DNA from: Fukatsuia anoeciicola
GTDB lineage: Bacteria > Pseudomonadota > Gammaproteobacteria > Enterobacterales > Enterobacteriaceae
Direction of reading: 5' to 3'
Length of the DNA stretch: 64,000 nt
Assembly: GCF_964059965.1 (NCBI RefSeq)
Contig: NZ_OZ060923.1
Coordinates: 868,001-932,000 of the forward strand
The first letter of the stretch is position 1; each line of letters opens with the position of its first letter. The translations under genes were made by a program, and so were the position numbers. This document shows, one piece after another, positions 1 to 11,680 of the stretch. Under the pieces are notes generated by a model, which had not been told where the DNA came from, ran no database searches, and saw only the letters and a list, made by a program, of their open reading frames with translations.

Positions 1-487
1 TTGTATTGATGATTAGTTTAGAAGTACTTTGCTGTTACGGGTATTTATCGGTATTATAATAAGATATCTAGTTTTACATGCTGTATCAATAATAGATATT
101 AGGATAATAATGTAGATGCCTGAGAAAACAAGTATGGTCACTTATATATGAGATAATCTTAAAGATTTTAGGTAATTTGTTTTTAACAAATAACTAGATT
201 AATATACTATAATTATTACGCATGCTTTATAAAATAATAGTACTATAAATTTATTATAGATTAAATTTAGCAGTGATTATTTAAATATTTTTAAAGAGTA
301 TTTTATATATATTATGATTGATAAAATCAATAATTTTTATGTCAGTTTTATGATAATACTTATTTACTTTAATAAAAGATTACTACAAATGTTTATTATA
401 CTTTTTATAGCTTTAAGATTATCATTAATCTCTAATCTAGATAGAGGTATAAATATTATTTTATAACGTTAGATTAATATTTCTCAA
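1..487 (-). pseudogene. rpoN: Remains of rpoN (sigma-54), internally deleted
   Basis: No open frame survives, but two blocks read as RpoN in the right order and strand, directly downstream of lptB as in E. coli. Near positions 487-360 (minus) the frame begins TTG-AGA-AAT where MKQ is expected, and a later block reads S-N-L-L-L-K against the family's S-N-P-L-L-E. Near 150-21 (minus) one frame reads QAST, then VKLDILL, a gap, and PVTAKYF, matching EASST, SKLTSLL and RTVAKYR of the RpoN C-terminal (RpoN box) domain. A complete gene needs about 1.4 kb, so roughly 0.9 kb is missing. Several stops interrupt both blocks. The C-terminal match is the convincing part; the N-terminal match alone would be weak. 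Confidence 0.65.
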
Positions 488-554
488 ATAAATATCTAAT
501 TAAAATAGCTTATTACTTATTTTAAAGCTGATATAAATTAAAAAACTATTTAAA

Positions 555-1280
555 TTAGAGGCGAAATTCAGCACCTAAATAAACCTGTTTAACCTGTTCA
601 TCTGCTAAAATTTTTTGTGGCGTACCATACGAAATAAGATGCCCCTGACTAACAATATAGGCTTTTTTACAGATGTCTAGTGTTTCACGTACATTATGAT
701 CAGTAATTAAAATACCTAAACCACTATTACGCAATTGTTTTATAATTTTTTTGATATCAATAACTGAAATAGGATCAACACCTGCAAATGGCTCGTCAAG
801 TAAAATAAACTTAGGATTAGCTGCTAATGCCCTAGCAATTTCAACTCGACGACGTTCTCCACCAGATAATGATTGGCCTAAACTATCACGTAAATGAGAG
901 ATACGGAACTCTTCCATTAATATTTCGACTTGCTCCTTACGTTGCTGTCGTGATAGATGTTTGTGGATTTCTAATACTGCCATTAAGTTATAGTAAACAT
1001 TTAGACCACGAAAAATAGAGGCCTCCTGCGGTAAATAACCAATACCACGCCGAGCACGTTCGTGCAAAGGCAGTAAACTAATATCTTCTTTATTTATAAA
1101 AATACGTCCAGCATCGAGAGGTATAATACCAACAACCATATAAAAAGTTGTTGTTTTACCAGCCCCATTAGGACCTAATAAACCTACAATTTCACCCGAG
1201 TTTACTGTTAAACTAATGTTTTTAACAATGCTACGGCCTTTATAGAATTTAGCTATACTCTGTGCGATTAAGCTTGCCAT
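555..1280 (-). CDS. lptB: LPS export ABC transporter ATPase LptB
   Basis: 241 aa, the usual family length. It is the cytoplasmic ATPase of the LptB2FGC complex that drives lipopolysaccharide from the inner to the outer membrane. Walker [10 protein letters not shown] lies at residues 36-44, the signature LSGGERRR near 138-145, Walker B with the catalytic glutamate ([11 protein letters not shown]) near 160-170, and the switch histidine in the ITDHN motif near 195. It is the last intact gene of the minus-strand run kdsD-kdsC-lptC-lptA-lptB and starts just after the lptA stop. The next gene in enterobacteria, rpoN, is only a relic here. Confidence is high from sequence and context together. Confidence 0.97.
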   Translation of the reverse strand: MASLIAQSIAKFYKGRSIVKNISLTVNSGEIVGLLGPNGAGKTTTFYMVVGIIPLDAGRIFINKEDISLLPLHERARRGIGYLPQEASIFRGLNVYYNLMAVLEIHKHLSRQQRKEQVEILMEEFRISHLRDSLGQSLSGGERRRVEIARALAANPKFILLDEPFAGVDPISVIDIKKIIKQLRNSGLGILITDHNVRETLDICKKAYIVSQGHLISYGTPQKILADEQVKQVYLGAEFRL

Positions 1281-1286
1281 AACATT

Positions 1287-1847
1287 TTATTTATCCTTTT
1301 TATTATTTAGTATTTTAAATTCTTTATCTTGTAACTGAGCAGGTAGTAATATAGTAGTTACATGCTTGTCTTTATTGCTAAACGCTTCTATTTTTTGTTT
1401 ATCTATTAAATAAGTAATACGATCAGCTTTAATGTTACTATCTAACTGTTTTATATAAGCATTATCTATTAATACTAGTAATTGGTTGGCAAATTCATAA
1501 CGTATTTTTTGGCTATGACCACTTATTATTTTAGTATTATTCTGTATTTGATAAAAAGTAACTGGATTAGCAAAACCTTCAATTACCATTTTATTTATGT
1601 CTCCATTAGGGCAGTATGCCATAACCTTATCAGCTTTAATCTTAATAGAATTTTGTGTAATGATCACATTTTTAGTAAATAATGAAATATTGTTAGGGAT
1701 ATCTAATAACTGTTTATCAGATATAATATTAATTAATTGTTTATTATTATCAATTGATGCTATGGTAGATGGTAAATAGCTAGTTAAAAATAAAATTAAA
1801 AATAGGTTAATAAACAAAATATTATAACTTTTATTTTTGTATTTCAT
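1287..1847 (-). CDS. lptA: Periplasmic LPS-bridge protein LptA
   Basis: 186 aa from the chosen start. LptA is a beta-jellyroll protein that polymerises into the periplasmic bridge carrying LPS. A Lys-rich N-terminus followed by a hydrophobic stretch (about residues 9-31) is a Sec signal peptide. The body keeps LptA motifs such as VIITQNSIKIKADKV, YLIDKQKIEAFS and the LPAQLQDKE segment. An in-frame ATG seven codons upstream exists, but the start at 1847 gives the normal MK..K signal-peptide beginning and the expected overlap with lptC. The 17-base overlap with lptC implies translational coupling. The sequence is more diverged than lptB, as usual for Lpt periplasmic parts. Confidence 0.93.
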   Translation of the reverse strand: MKYKNKSYNILFINLFLILFLTSYLPSTIASIDNNKQLINIISDKQLLDIPNNISLFTKNVIITQNSIKIKADKVMAYCPNGDINKMVIEGFANPVTFYQIQNNTKIISGHSQKIRYEFANQLLVLIDNAYIKQLDSNIKADRITYLIDKQKIEAFSNKDKHVTTILLPAQLQDKEFKILNNKKDK

Positions 1848-2451
1848 AATATGTCTTAACCTTTCCAACTAATTCAGCAACCTGACTATATAAATTTCCA
1901 TGTATTTTCATACTATTAGTAAAAAAATTAATACCATATAAGGTTACTTGATTATTAGAAGAAATATCCTGATTAATTAAGTTAATTTGAGCATTATTAG
2001 TTTTAATTTTTTTTATTTGTGAATTTAATATTGAACTACTAACCTCAACATGACCGTATAGATAGAGCATTTTATTATTAGTAAGTTTAGCTTTATCAGA
2101 CTTTATTATCCAACTACCCACTGCATTTTCATTAAATAGTGTCATTATAGGTTGGCTAAACCAAGTAACAGGTTGACTTGTTACGTTTATTGTTGCGTTA
2201 TGAACGTAACTATTAGAATTATTATCTATATAATCATAAGCATAGTTTTGTACATTTTTTGCTATTAATTTGTAATGTATTTTACCATCTAGATGGTACA
2301 CGGTAGTAACTGTCTTCTGACTTTGATAAATAGGTTGATTATTATTAATATTACTTAGTTTTTGTCGCTTATTAATGCTATAATGATAGCCAATTAATAC
2401 TAAAATAGTAATAGCTAATAATAGTATTATGCTAATCTTTATTTTATTCAT
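1831..2451 (-). CDS. lptC: LPS export protein LptC
   Basis: 206 aa, slightly longer than the roughly 191 aa of E. coli. LptC is a single-pass inner-membrane protein whose periplasmic domain receives LPS from LptB2FG and passes it to LptA. One N-terminal membrane segment (about residues 7-25) is followed by a beta-rich domain with recognisable blocks: YHLDGKIHYKLIAKNVQNY, VTWFSQPIMTLFNENAVGSW and LYGHVEVSS. It sits between kdsC (16-base gap) and lptA (17-base overlap), the conserved enterobacterial order. Sequence conservation is low except in these blocks, so the call rests on both motifs and context. Confidence 0.92.
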   Translation of the reverse strand: MNKIKISIILLLAITILVLIGYHYSINKRQKLSNINNNQPIYQSQKTVTTVYHLDGKIHYKLIAKNVQNYAYDYIDNNSNSYVHNATINVTSQPVTWFSQPIMTLFNENAVGSWIIKSDKAKLTNNKMLYLYGHVEVSSSILNSQIKKIKTNNAQINLINQDISSNNQVTLYGINFFTNSMKIHGNLYSQVAELVGKVKTYYEIQK

Positions 2452-2467
2452 ATCAATAATTTTTATT

Positions 2468-3004
2468 CTATTTTAGCTTATTATTAGCAAATAAAATAAG
2501 ATCACATAGCTCGCGCACTGCTCCATATCCTCCAGCAAGACGTGTAGTATAGTGCGCATTAGCTAATAATGTAGGATGTGCATTTGCTACAGCAACAGAT
2601 AAACCAACTTCTTTCATTACGGGCCAATCAAGTAAATCATCACCAATATAAGCAACTTCTGTAGATTTACAATTAAGTATAGTTAATAACTTTTTATAGG
2701 CAATACGCTTATCTTTTTGTCCTTGGTAGATATGAGTAATTTTTAACATTTTTGCTCGATCTGCCACTAACTGGGTAGATCCAGCGGTTATAATAGCAAC
2801 TTCAATACCACAATTTTTTAAAGAATGGATACCATAACCATCATGAGCATGAAAAGCTTTCAGTTCTTCGCCTTTATTGCCAATGTATAATAAACCGTTT
2901 GACAGTACACCATCGACATCACAAATTAGTAAACGTATATTAGCAGCAAGTTTAATAATTTTTTGTTGTAAGTTTTCGTAGTTAGCATATATAGATTTAT
3001 TCAT
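2468..3004 (-). CDS. kdsC: KDO 8-phosphate phosphatase KdsC
   Basis: 178 aa, a compact C0-type HAD phosphatase that converts Kdo-8-phosphate to Kdo for the LPS inner core. HAD motif I is seen as CDVDGVLSNG (nucleophile Asp and acid-base Asp near residues 29-31), motif II as the Thr in AIITAGST, and motif IV as GDDLLDWPVM. The C-terminal tail is shorter than in some relatives. It follows kdsD by about 100 bases and precedes lptC. Together with kdsD it supplies two steps of Kdo synthesis, so this cell probably still makes at least a deep-core LPS, consistent with the retained export genes. Confidence 0.96.
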   Translation of the reverse strand: MNKSIYANYENLQQKIIKLAANIRLLICDVDGVLSNGLLYIGNKGEELKAFHAHDGYGIHSLKNCGIEVAIITAGSTQLVADRAKMLKITHIYQGQKDKRIAYKKLLTILNCKSTEVAYIGDDLLDWPVMKEVGLSVAVANAHPTLLANAHYTTRLAGGYGAVRELCDLILFANNKLK

Positions 3005-3103
3005 TAATCTACGCCCTTAAAATATATTCTAAATAACTAGATTAGTTGATAATTTTATAAAAAATTTATTTATATTAATTTCCAATAGATGTTAAATAAA
3101 TTT

Positions 3104-4090
3104 CTATATAACTCCAGCTTTTAATATGTCATGTATATGAATAATACCTAATAAAGTATTATCCTTAGCCACTAATAAACTAGTAACACTACGTGCCTGC
3201 ATAAGATTAAAAGCATCTACTACTAGTATATTTGCGCCGACACGTATACCACCTTGAGTCATAACGTCAGCAATTTTGGCATTATTAAGATTGATTTTCA
3301 TATCAAATACTCGTCGCAAATCTTCATCAGTAAAGACCCCTTCAATTGTCATTGAATTATCGCAAATAACGATTAAACTAAGTTTTTTATGTATAATTTC
3401 TAATAATGCATCACGTAATAATGCATCAGAGCGAATATATGGTATTTGATTACCAGTATGCATAATATCACTTACACGCAATGAAAGCTTACGACCGATA
3501 GTTCCTTTAGGATGAGAGCGTGCAAAATCTTCCCTGGTAAAATCACGTGCCTCTAATAATGCTATGGATAATGCATCCCCAATAATTAGCGTAGCAGTAG
3601 TACTAGTAGTTGGCGCTAACCCCATTGGGCAAGCTTCTTCCGCTACCTTAATGCATAGATGGATATCTGCTACTTTACCAATACGACTATCAGGATTACT
3701 ACTCATGCAAATAAGAAGAATATTCTGGTATTTTATCATTGGAATTAAAGGTAGCATTTCATCGGATTCACCAGAATTTGAAATAGCTAGAACAATATCT
3801 TCTGAACTTATTATACCAAGATCACCGTGACCAGCTTCTGTAGGATGAACAAAAAAAGCAGGGGTACCAGTGCTAGCAAGAGTTGCTGCTATTTTTCTAC
3901 CAATATGGCCTGATTTACCTACTCCCATTACAATAATTTTACCACGACAATGTAAAATTTTTTCACAAGCACGGGAAAAATCTTCATTAATATATTGATT
4001 AAGCTGTGCTAATGCATTAAGCTCAACTTCTAATACTCTTTTCCCTGATTGCTGGAAATGAATAGTCCGTAGCAATTCAATATTGGACAT
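3104..4090 (-). CDS. kdsD: D-arabinose 5-phosphate isomerase KdsD
   Basis: 328 aa, full length. It interconverts ribulose 5-phosphate and arabinose 5-phosphate, the entry step to Kdo. The N-terminal SIS domain keeps GVGKSGHIGRKIAATLASTG and the HPTEAGHGDLG active-site region; two C-terminal CBS domains follow, including the segment EGVFTDEDLRR. In enterobacteria kdsD is preceded by yrbG and the divergent mlaF operon. Here yrbG is not seen, and mlaF lies 54 kb away in unchanged relative orientation, so the ancestral lpt-mla junction has been broken just upstream of this gene. Confidence 0.96.
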   Translation of the reverse strand: MSNIELLRTIHFQQSGKRVLEVELNALAQLNQYINEDFSRACEKILHCRGKIIVMGVGKSGHIGRKIAATLASTGTPAFFVHPTEAGHGDLGIISSEDIVLAISNSGESDEMLPLIPMIKYQNILLICMSSNPDSRIGKVADIHLCIKVAEEACPMGLAPTTSTTATLIIGDALSIALLEARDFTREDFARSHPKGTIGRKLSLRVSDIMHTGNQIPYIRSDALLRDALLEIIHKKLSLIVICDNSMTIEGVFTDEDLRRVFDMKINLNNAKIADVMTQGGIRVGANILVVDAFNLMQARSVTSLLVAKDNTLLGIIHIHDILKAGVI

Positions 4091-4260
4091 AATTAATTCC
4101 TACTCATTTTTAGCATAAAGTTTTAACTTTATATTACTCAATCCTAAAGAGCAAAAATAACATTACAAGGTAAACAACAATTTTTAAGTAATAAAATAAT
4201 TTTTGTCATATAACATATTTTATTTTTTCATATTTTTACAAATTAAACTAGGGACAAATA

Positions 4261-4332
4261 GTGTAGTAGAAATCTTGTAATTTGATGTATAGTATAAAAA
4301 TGATTTATTCCTGTATAATATTAAAATTACTA
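4261..4332 (+). repeat. Dispersed degenerate repeat, copy D (5' block only)
   Basis: It shares the segment beginning AGTAGAAATCTTGTAA and ending TGTATAATATTAAAATTAC with the 5' blocks at 8241, 11681 and 39601. The matching 3' block was not found downstream. Confidence 0.55.
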
Positions 4333-4747
4333 TCCATAGTATTTCACTAATATATGCTAGCTTGTTACTAAGGTATCTTATAATTCTTCTTAAAAAACTA
4401 CAAAGTAAAAAATTTAAAAAATAAAAGATTCTTATTTTTTTATTGTATTTTACCTATAACTATTTTTAATTATTATTAAGTATGCGAATAATATTAAAAT
4501 AGTCACTAACTTGTAGGTTAACTCTATTTATGCGAAGAAGTTAAATAATTCATCTAAGACTAAAGATAAAAAATTAAAATTAGCGATATTTATATTTTTT
4601 ATAAATTATTAATAACAAGATTTTTTTATATACTACATTGAATATCATGATCTTATTATCATATAGTATTTACAATCTTTATATACTTGATCTTTATATG
4701 CTTTTGTATTTGTGATGATTATTATGTTATAGGTGGTACCTTAACTT

Positions 4748-4789
4748 TATATTCTTAGTATAGTTTTATAAAACTATACTAAGAATATA
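4748..4789. repeat. Perfect 42-base palindrome downstream of glyS
   Basis: Arms of 21 bp meet with no spacer; the centre is TTTTATAAAA and the outer arms are TATTCTTAGTATAG and its complement. It lies about 100 bases past the glyS stop. Neither strand has a clear T-run after it, so it is not a classical intrinsic terminator. Confidence 0.85.
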
Positions 4790-4887
4790 TTTCTATTAAT
4801 AAGTTTTTAATAAAAATAATAAAGGAGTAGGATAAATAGAAATAGCTAAAGAAAATATTATTACTTTTAGTAGATTAAAAAATTAAC

Positions 4888-6969
4888 TTATTGCAATAAT
4901 GAAATATCTGCGATTTGTAAAAATAAATCACGAAGTTTACTAAGTAAGGTTAAACGATTTGTACATATAACTTTATCTTCAGTCATCACTATTACATTAT
5001 CAAAAAATGCATCAACGGTTTCCTGCAATGTAGCTAATTTAACTAAGGCCTCTTGATAACAATTACGAGCTAGTAAAGGTTTTAATTGTTCACGTAATAT
5101 CATAACTTTTCTTGCTAGTTTAATCTCAGCTACCTCCTTAAGCACTGATGTATCAACTTGATCACTTAAAATAACCGTAGATTTTGCTAAGATATTAGAT
5201 ACACGTTTATTGACTGCTGATAAAGTTACTGCTATATCCAATGTGCGGAAATAACTTATAGCTTGCATGCGCGCATTAAAGTCAGCAGGTTTTGTTGTAT
5301 AAGATGCTAAAACTGCTTGAATAGTATCAATACTATGGCCCTCTTCTTGATACCAGGTTTTAAAGCGATTTAACATAAATCTAACTACATCAGCTACCAC
5401 ATTTTTATTACTTAATTTATTAGTATTATTATTAACATAAAGATTCATTGCATTTTCGCTGAGGGTTTGTATGTCTAATGGTAAATTATGATGAATAATA
5501 ATACGTAACACACCTAAAGCTGCACGTCGTAGTGCAAAAGGATCTTTGTTACCTTTTGGTGATTGATTAATCCCAAAGATTCCTACTAGGGTATCCATCT
5601 TATCAGCGATAGCTAATGCACAAGAAACAGGCTGTGTTGGTAATGTATCACCAGCAAAACGTGGTTGATATTGTTCTTTTAAAGCTAATGCTACATTTTC
5701 TACTTCACCATCATAGCGAGCATAATGCATTCCCATAAAACCTTGTGTATCAGTAAATTCAAAAACCATATTCGTCATTAAATCACATTTAGATAATAAT
5801 CCAGCCCTAGTTGCCTGACTTACATCCGCACCAATCTGAGAGGCAACCCAACCTGCTAACGCTACAATTCGATTAGTTTTGTCGCGTAATGTTCCCAATT
5901 GTTGCTGAAAAAGTACCGTTTCTAAACGTAATAAATTATCTATCAGACGATTTTTTCGATCAGTGTTAAAAAAGAACTCAGCATCTGCTAAACGAGGCCT
6001 AATTACTTTTTCATTGCCTAAGATAATCTGTTGTGGATCAGTTGATGCAACATTAGCTACAAAAATAAAATGTGACAATAAATGACCTTTAGTATCATAT
6101 ACAGGAAAATATTTTTGATCGTTTTTCATGGTAGAAACTAAAGCTTCTACAGGTATGGATAAAAATTTTTCTTCAAATCTTGCTGTTAGCACTACTGGCC
6201 ACTCAACTAATGAAGTTACTTCTTCTAATAAATTCTCACTAATATCAGCTATTCCACCAATTTTTTGCGCTGCTTGTTGTACATCATGTTTAATTTGTGC
6301 TTTACGTTCCTCATAATCAGCAATTACCGCACCACGTATACGTAGAATTTGCAGATATTCTTGAGCGTGATGAATACTAAATTTTGATTCAGCCATAAAA
6401 CGATGGCCATAGAGGATACGATTTGAATTGATTCCTAATATAGTACCAGTAATTAATTCACTACCTAATAATAAGGTTACCGTATGTACAGGACGTACAA
6501 ATTGAGTTATTTTATTACCCCATCGCATTAACTTAGTTATTGATAATTGACTAAGGGCACTTTTAACCATTTCTATTAACAATAACTTAGTAGGTTTTCC
6601 TTTAATGCAAATACGATACGATAACCATTCACCTTTCTCTGTTGATAAACTTTTTGCTTGGTCTAGGGTAATACCACAACTCTGTGCCCATCCTTTAGCT
6701 GCTTTAGTAGGTCTACCTTCAGTATCATAGGCTTTAATAATTGCAGGACCACGTTTTTCTACTTCCTGATCAGGCTGAATCTGACTTAAATTTTCTACTT
6801 GTAACGCTAAACGACGGGGGGTAGCAAACCAGTGTACTTTTCCATGAGGTAAAAAGGCATTATCCATTTCAATAGTAAAATTATCAGCAAAAGATTGCGC
6901 TAGTGTACGTAATGTCTTTAGTGGTAATTCTTCGGTACCAATTTCTACAAGAAAAGTCTGTTGAGTCAT
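4888..6969 (-). CDS. glyS: Glycyl-tRNA synthetase beta subunit
   Basis: 693 aa, close to the 689 aa of E. coli. It is the beta subunit of the bacterial alpha2-beta2 glycyl-tRNA synthetase and carries tRNA recognition. Recognisable blocks are the N-terminal [15 protein letters not shown], the central LVEWPVVL and [12 protein letters not shown], the HD-like [30 protein letters not shown] region (read in pieces), and the C-terminal anticodon-binding part with VMTED. It follows glyQ with a 9-base gap, so the two are one operon. No truncation is seen. Confidence 0.97.
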   Translation of the reverse strand: MTQQTFLVEIGTEELPLKTLRTLAQSFADNFTIEMDNAFLPHGKVHWFATPRRLALQVENLSQIQPDQEVEKRGPAIIKAYDTEGRPTKAAKGWAQSCGITLDQAKSLSTEKGEWLSYRICIKGKPTKLLLIEMVKSALSQLSITKLMRWGNKITQFVRPVHTVTLLLGSELITGTILGINSNRILYGHRFMAESKFSIHHAQEYLQILRIRGAVIADYEERKAQIKHDVQQAAQKIGGIADISENLLEEVTSLVEWPVVLTARFEEKFLSIPVEALVSTMKNDQKYFPVYDTKGHLLSHFIFVANVASTDPQQIILGNEKVIRPRLADAEFFFNTDRKNRLIDNLLRLETVLFQQQLGTLRDKTNRIVALAGWVASQIGADVSQATRAGLLSKCDLMTNMVFEFTDTQGFMGMHYARYDGEVENVALALKEQYQPRFAGDTLPTQPVSCALAIADKMDTLVGIFGINQSPKGNKDPFALRRAALGVLRIIIHHNLPLDIQTLSENAMNLYVNNNTNKLSNKNVVADVVRFMLNRFKTWYQEEGHSIDTIQAVLASYTTKPADFNARMQAISYFRTLDIAVTLSAVNKRVSNILAKSTVILSDQVDTSVLKEVAEIKLARKVMILREQLKPLLARNCYQEALVKLATLQETVDAFFDNVIVMTEDKVICTNRLTLLSKLRDLFLQIADISLLQ

Positions 6970-6978
6970 TATGGTCTC

Positions 6979-7890
6979 TTAGTTCTTATTTTTACACATA
7001 GGAAAGCCTAATGCCTTACGTGATTTATAATAAGCTTTAGCAACAATTTTAGTCAATGTTTGAATACGTAGGATATAGCATTGACGCTCAGTTGCTGAAA
7101 TAGCTTTACGTGCATCTAGTAAATTAAAGGTATGTCCTGCTTTTAAAATACGCTCATAAGCTGGTAGCGGCAAGACCTGTTCTAAATCTAAAAGTAATTT
7201 TGCTTCTTTTTCATATTGATTAAAACAATAAAATAAAAAATTTACATCAGCGTATTCGAAATTATAGGTAGATTGCTCTACTTCATTCTGATGGTAAATA
7301 TCCCCATAAGTAGTTTTACCTAAAGGGCCATCAGACCATAATAAATCATAAACGCTGTTTACACCCTGAATACACATTGCTAAACGTTCTAGGCCATAAG
7401 TAATTTCACTTGTAACTGGTTTACACTCTAAACCACCAACTTGTTGAAAATAAGTAAATTGAGTAATTTCCATACCATTAAGCCATACTTCCCAACCTAA
7501 ACCCCAAGCACCTAATGTTGGGTTTTCCCAATTATCTTCAACAAAACGAATATCATGAAGTTTAAAATTAATATTTAATTCATGTAGTGAATCTAAATAA
7601 AGCTTTTGAATATTGTCTGGCGAAGGTTTGATTATAACTTGAAATTGATAATAATGCTGTAATCGATTTGGGTTTGCACCATAACGTCCATCAGTAGGGC
7701 GCCGCGATGGCTGCACATAAGCAACAGCAATAGGTTCAGGCCCAAGTGTACGTAGACAGGTTATAGGATGAGAAGTTCCCGCGCCAACTTCCATATCTAA
7801 CGATTGTATAAGAGTACAACCTTGACGAGCCCAATAGTCTTGTAATTTTAAAATTAAATACTGAAAGCTTTGTTTATTAAACTGTTGCAT
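6979..7890 (-). CDS. glyQ: Glycyl-tRNA synthetase alpha subunit
   Basis: 303 aa, normal length. It is the catalytic subunit that activates glycine; the class II core is visible in [50 protein letters not shown] and [12 protein letters not shown]. It is the first gene of the glyQ-glyS operon. Upstream lie 2 kb of noncoding DNA with no obvious conserved promoter. Confidence 0.98.
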   Translation of the reverse strand: MQQFNKQSFQYLILKLQDYWARQGCTLIQSLDMEVGAGTSHPITCLRTLGPEPIAVAYVQPSRRPTDGRYGANPNRLQHYYQFQVIIKPSPDNIQKLYLDSLHELNINFKLHDIRFVEDNWENPTLGAWGLGWEVWLNGMEITQFTYFQQVGGLECKPVTSEITYGLERLAMCIQGVNSVYDLLWSDGPLGKTTYGDIYHQNEVEQSTYNFEYADVNFLFYCFNQYEKEAKLLLDLEQVLPLPAYERILKAGHTFNLLDARKAISATERQCYILRIQTLTKIVAKAYYKSRKALGFPMCKNKN

Positions 7891-8072
7891 ATTAAATCCG
7901 CACGGAATAAATTTAAATAAAAGTAAAATATAATAGTATACTGTTTAATGATAAGGTATATAGATAGTCATGGTATTTATTAATTTATTTCCTTTATAAT
8001 TTAATCTATTTTTTAGATATAGAGCAGTTATGTAACATTTTTTGTAAGTGCATTACTAGATAAATATTTAAA

Positions 8073-8121
8073 ATAATCTATTACTAATTATTTTAAGCTA
8101 AAATAATTAGTAATAGATTAT
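8073..8121. repeat. Perfect inverted repeat, 23-bp arms, 3-base loop
   Basis: Arms 8073-8095 and 8099-8121 are exact complements; the loop is AGC. The left arm begins ATAATCTATTACTAATTA. No T-run follows on either strand. Confidence 0.9.
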
Positions 8122-8240
8122 AAATATAATCTTATATAAAATTATGGCATGGTATTAGTAATTAGATCTAATTTTAATTTAAAATTATTTTTATCTATTT
8201 TAGTAATAATCTAATATTATTTAGAATTATTTCATTATAA

Positions 8241-8815
8241 AGTAAGTACTTTATAACTTAATATTTAATATGTAAATAATTTATTTTTATATAATATTAA
8301 AATTACTAATTTATTAAAATATTGCTAATATATATAGTTATTAAAGAAGAAATTCTAAGATAAATTTATTGCATTAACTAAGGCAAAAATAAAAATAATT
8401 CATAATTTGGTAGAAATTGGTGATGTAATAAAAAGTATTGTCTAATAGTAATTAAAAACAAACAATAAAATTGTTAACTACTTTTAGGTAGTTTCTTTAT
8501 TATAATATTATATTATAAATATTTTAACTTTATATACTAAACTATATTTTAGTAAAATCTAATAAAAATAGATCTTATAATTTATATTAACAAACGTAAT
8601 TTCTTATATTAGATACCTTATTCTTACAGTTATATTTTTATATATTAATATAATATTTTTGTAACTAAAATAGCATAAAATTTAATACTCAAAATGTATT
8701 AAATAATAGTTATTATTATAGGTATATGTGTTCTATAAATATTATAATATTTAAGATGTAATACTAAAAATAAGGTAGTATTTTAATATTTGCTTACCTA
8801 TCCAAACCTAAAATC
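8241..8815 (+). repeat. Dispersed degenerate repeat, copy A
   Basis: The 5' block (8241-8308) matches 11681, 39601 and 4261. The 3' block (8669-8815) contains AATAATAGTTATTATTATAG, shared almost exactly with 12043-12062, and TTCTATAAATATTATAATAT. Copies A and B lie in the same direction on either side of gshA. Confidence 0.65.
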
Positions 8816-9974
8816 CATGATAGTACTTTTATAGTTTTATTTATCTTAAGTTATAAGAGTGTTACTATATATTCTTTTCAGCTAAACTAATAAATAAAAT
8901 AGATAAAAATATTTATTAAAAATATTTTTTATCCTAAAATTTGTATTAACAAAAATAGATAAATAACTAAAACTAAGAAATAAATAACCTAAGATTTTTT
9001 ATTCTTTTATAAAAATTATTTATATCTTATTTTTATAACAGTAAATAAGAAAATTTATTCTAGCAAGAAGTCACATAGCTAAAATAATCCAAAATGATCA
9101 ATTATTTATTTATATAATGTTATTAGTAATAAGATTAATAAAATTTATTACAATTTCTAAAAACTACTATTTAGTATTAGAACTAAGTTTGATATATATT
9201 AAAGATTTAGATATAAAAAAATTAATAAATTTATTAAAAAAATCAAAATATAGATTTACTTTTAATATACTCTTTTTGCATAATTAATCTATACTAATAA
9301 TTTTTACTTATTTTTAATTTTTATTTATATTGGTTTTAATAGAAATTAAATTAATAATTTTATTTTTAACTAAAATATACTTATATAAATTTATTTATAT
9401 AAAAATATCTATACTAAATTTTTAAATAACTGCAATAAACTAATTAATTTTTAATTTAAAATAATAACAATATTATTTAAACTATAAATTATATAATAGC
9501 AGATAAATCTATATAAAAATAATTTTTTACCTTACTGCTATTATATTAGCTATTTATTAGGTATGTTTTAGTATTTTATATTTTTATTAGAATTTATAAT
9601 ATCTACTTAGTAAATATTATAAAATAATTCTTCTCTTTATAAAATATAATTAATATATATCAATTACTATATTGATATTATGTACTAAATAAAAAAATTT
9701 TTTATCATATTATTTATATTAAAATAATATATTTAAATAAAAAATTATTTTATGTTTTAGATAGCAAAACTATTTAATAAAATTATCATAAAGTTATATG
9801 CTAATTAGCAAAAAATGTTAAAACATTAATAAATTCCTTTTATTAAATAAGTTTAAAAATAATTTATTAAACTAAATCGTATTGACAATAATGAAGTTAC
9901 AACGCATTGTTTAGTTTTGATGTTCTTAAAACTAAGTATGATAATGTATCCTATTTTTGTAGCAGGAGACTAAT

Positions 9975-11540
9975 TTGATACCAGATACATCGCAAGCGCT
10001 TTCCTGGTTGGAAGCAAACCCTGAAGTACTACAAGGGATCCGTCGTGGCATTGAACGGGAAACATTAAGAATTACTGCTGATGGCAACTTAGCAGAAACT
10101 ACACATACAGTATCTTTTGGTGCTGCATTAACACATCAATGGATTACTACTGATTTTGCTGAAGCCATGCTAGAATTTATTACTCCAGTTAATACTGATA
10201 TTGACTATCTACTTATTTTTTTACGTGATCTACATCGTTATACAGCACGTAAACTAAGTAATGAAAATATGTGGCCATTAAGTATGCCATGCTTTATCAA
10301 AGCACAACAAAATATTAAACCCGCTACCTATGGCTCTTCAAATATCGGTCGTTTTAAAGCTTTATATCGTAAAGGTTTAAAAAATCGTTATGGTGCTTTG
10401 ATGCAAACTATCTCCGGCGTTCATTATAATTTTTCCTTACCACTAATTTTCTGGCAGAAAAGAGTTGGTATTATCGATGAAAATAGCGGCAAAGAAGAAA
10501 TTTCAACTGGTTATTTTCGTCTAATTCGTAACTACCATCGTTTTGGTTGGGTTATTCCCTACTTATTTGGTGCTTCACCTGCAATTTGCTCTTCATTTCT
10601 TGAAAAAATAGAAACTTCATTAACTTTTAAATATAAAAATGGCCTTTACTATCTACCATATGCTACCTCATTACGTTTAAGTAATTTAGGGTATACAAAT
10701 AAACTGCAAAATAATCTAATAGTTCTTTGTAATGATCTAGTGAGTTATGTTAAAGGATTAAAGCATGCTATTAATACACCTTCAGCAACGTTTACAGCTT
10801 TAGAATTACAAAAAAATACAGATTACCTACAACTTAATACTAATATATTACAGACAGAAAATGAATTATATACATCTATTAGACCTAAAAGAGTCACTAG
10901 AACAGGCGAATCACCATCAGATGCTTTGTTACATAGTGGTATTGAATATATTGAAGTACGTTCATTAGATATTAATCCTTTTTCGCCCATTGGAATTGAA
11001 GCTATACAAATTCGTTTTCTTGATTTATTTCTAGTCTGGTGTGCGTTGGTAAATATACCTGAAATGAGTGCTGATGAATTACTTGGTACACGTAAAAATT
11101 GGAATAAAATTATCTTAGAAGGGCGTAAACCAGAGCAAACTATTGATATTGGTTACGCAGTAGAACAACCACTAAGTAAGGTAGGTAAAATTTTATTTGC
11201 TGATTTACGTCGCATTGCAAAAGTCTTTGATGGTAAAGATAAACAGACGTATCAGCAGGTTTGTGATGAACTAGTTACATTTTTTGATAATCCAAATCTA
11301 ACCTATTCTACTCGTATTTTATGTAAACTACAGCAAAAAAAACAAGAAAATATAACAAGTAATCTAGGTCTAGATTTAGCAAAATACTATCATCAAATGC
11401 TACAGAATGAACCATTTCAACTCCTTACTGAAAAGCAATTATCTGACGAGTATCATGCTTCGTTAAAAAGACAATATATACTAGAACAAGAAGATAAACT
11501 CGATTTTAAAAAATATCTTTTGCGGTATACGAATAGTTAA
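9975..11540 (+). CDS. gshA: Glutamate-cysteine ligase GshA
   Basis: 521 aa. It joins glutamate and cysteine, the first step of glutathione synthesis. The start is TTG, preceded by AGCAGGAGAC, and gives [13 protein letters not shown], matching the E. coli protein whose gene also begins with TTG. Conserved blocks include [29 protein letters not shown], the [14 protein letters not shown] active-site stretch and [20 protein letters not shown]. The C-terminus is Lys-rich and poorly conserved. luxS, its usual downstream neighbour, was not recognised. Retention implies a continuing need for redox buffering in the cell or host. Confidence 0.97.
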   Translation: MIPDTSQALSWLEANPEVLQGIRRGIERETLRITADGNLAETTHTVSFGAALTHQWITTDFAEAMLEFITPVNTDIDYLLIFLRDLHRYTARKLSNENMWPLSMPCFIKAQQNIKPATYGSSNIGRFKALYRKGLKNRYGALMQTISGVHYNFSLPLIFWQKRVGIIDENSGKEEISTGYFRLIRNYHRFGWVIPYLFGASPAICSSFLEKIETSLTFKYKNGLYYLPYATSLRLSNLGYTNKLQNNLIVLCNDLVSYVKGLKHAINTPSATFTALELQKNTDYLQLNTNILQTENELYTSIRPKRVTRTGESPSDALLHSGIEYIEVRSLDINPFSPIGIEAIQIRFLDLFLVWCALVNIPEMSADELLGTRKNWNKIILEGRKPEQTIDIGYAVEQPLSKVGKILFADLRRIAKVFDGKDKQTYQQVCDELVTFFDNPNLTYSTRILCKLQQKKQENITSNLGLDLAKYYHQMLQNEPFQLLTEKQLSDEYHASLKRQYILEQEDKLDFKKYLLRYTNS

Positions 11541-11680
11541 TAAAAAAGTACCGTATACTTACAATTAAATAATATATTAAAAATAAAAATAACAATAATG
11601 AATATGTATCTTATATATACTATAGCGTGTAAAAAAAATAAATTTCTTTAATCAAAAATATTAAATAAATTAGATATAAT

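Larger units (their letters stand above)
4091..4887. other. Noncoding stretch between kdsD and glyS
   Basis: No gene is visible in about 800 AT-rich bases. It holds one block of the dispersed repeat (4261-4332) and a perfect 42-base palindrome (4748-4789). yrbG, which would be expected upstream of kdsD, could not be recognised. Confidence 0.7.
7891..9974. other. 2.1-kb gap between glyQ and gshA
   Basis: Very AT-rich with no readable gene or relic. It contains a perfect 23-bp-arm hairpin at 8073-8121 and copy A of the dispersed repeat (8241-8815). The glyQ and gshA promoters must lie at its two ends; a TTGACA at about 9890 is a possible -35 element for gshA but no convincing -10 can be fixed. 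Confidence 0.6.

Noticed and set aside
1482..1779. Plus-strand open frames inside lptA
   Set aside because: They are antisense to a recognised gene and encode nothing with family features.
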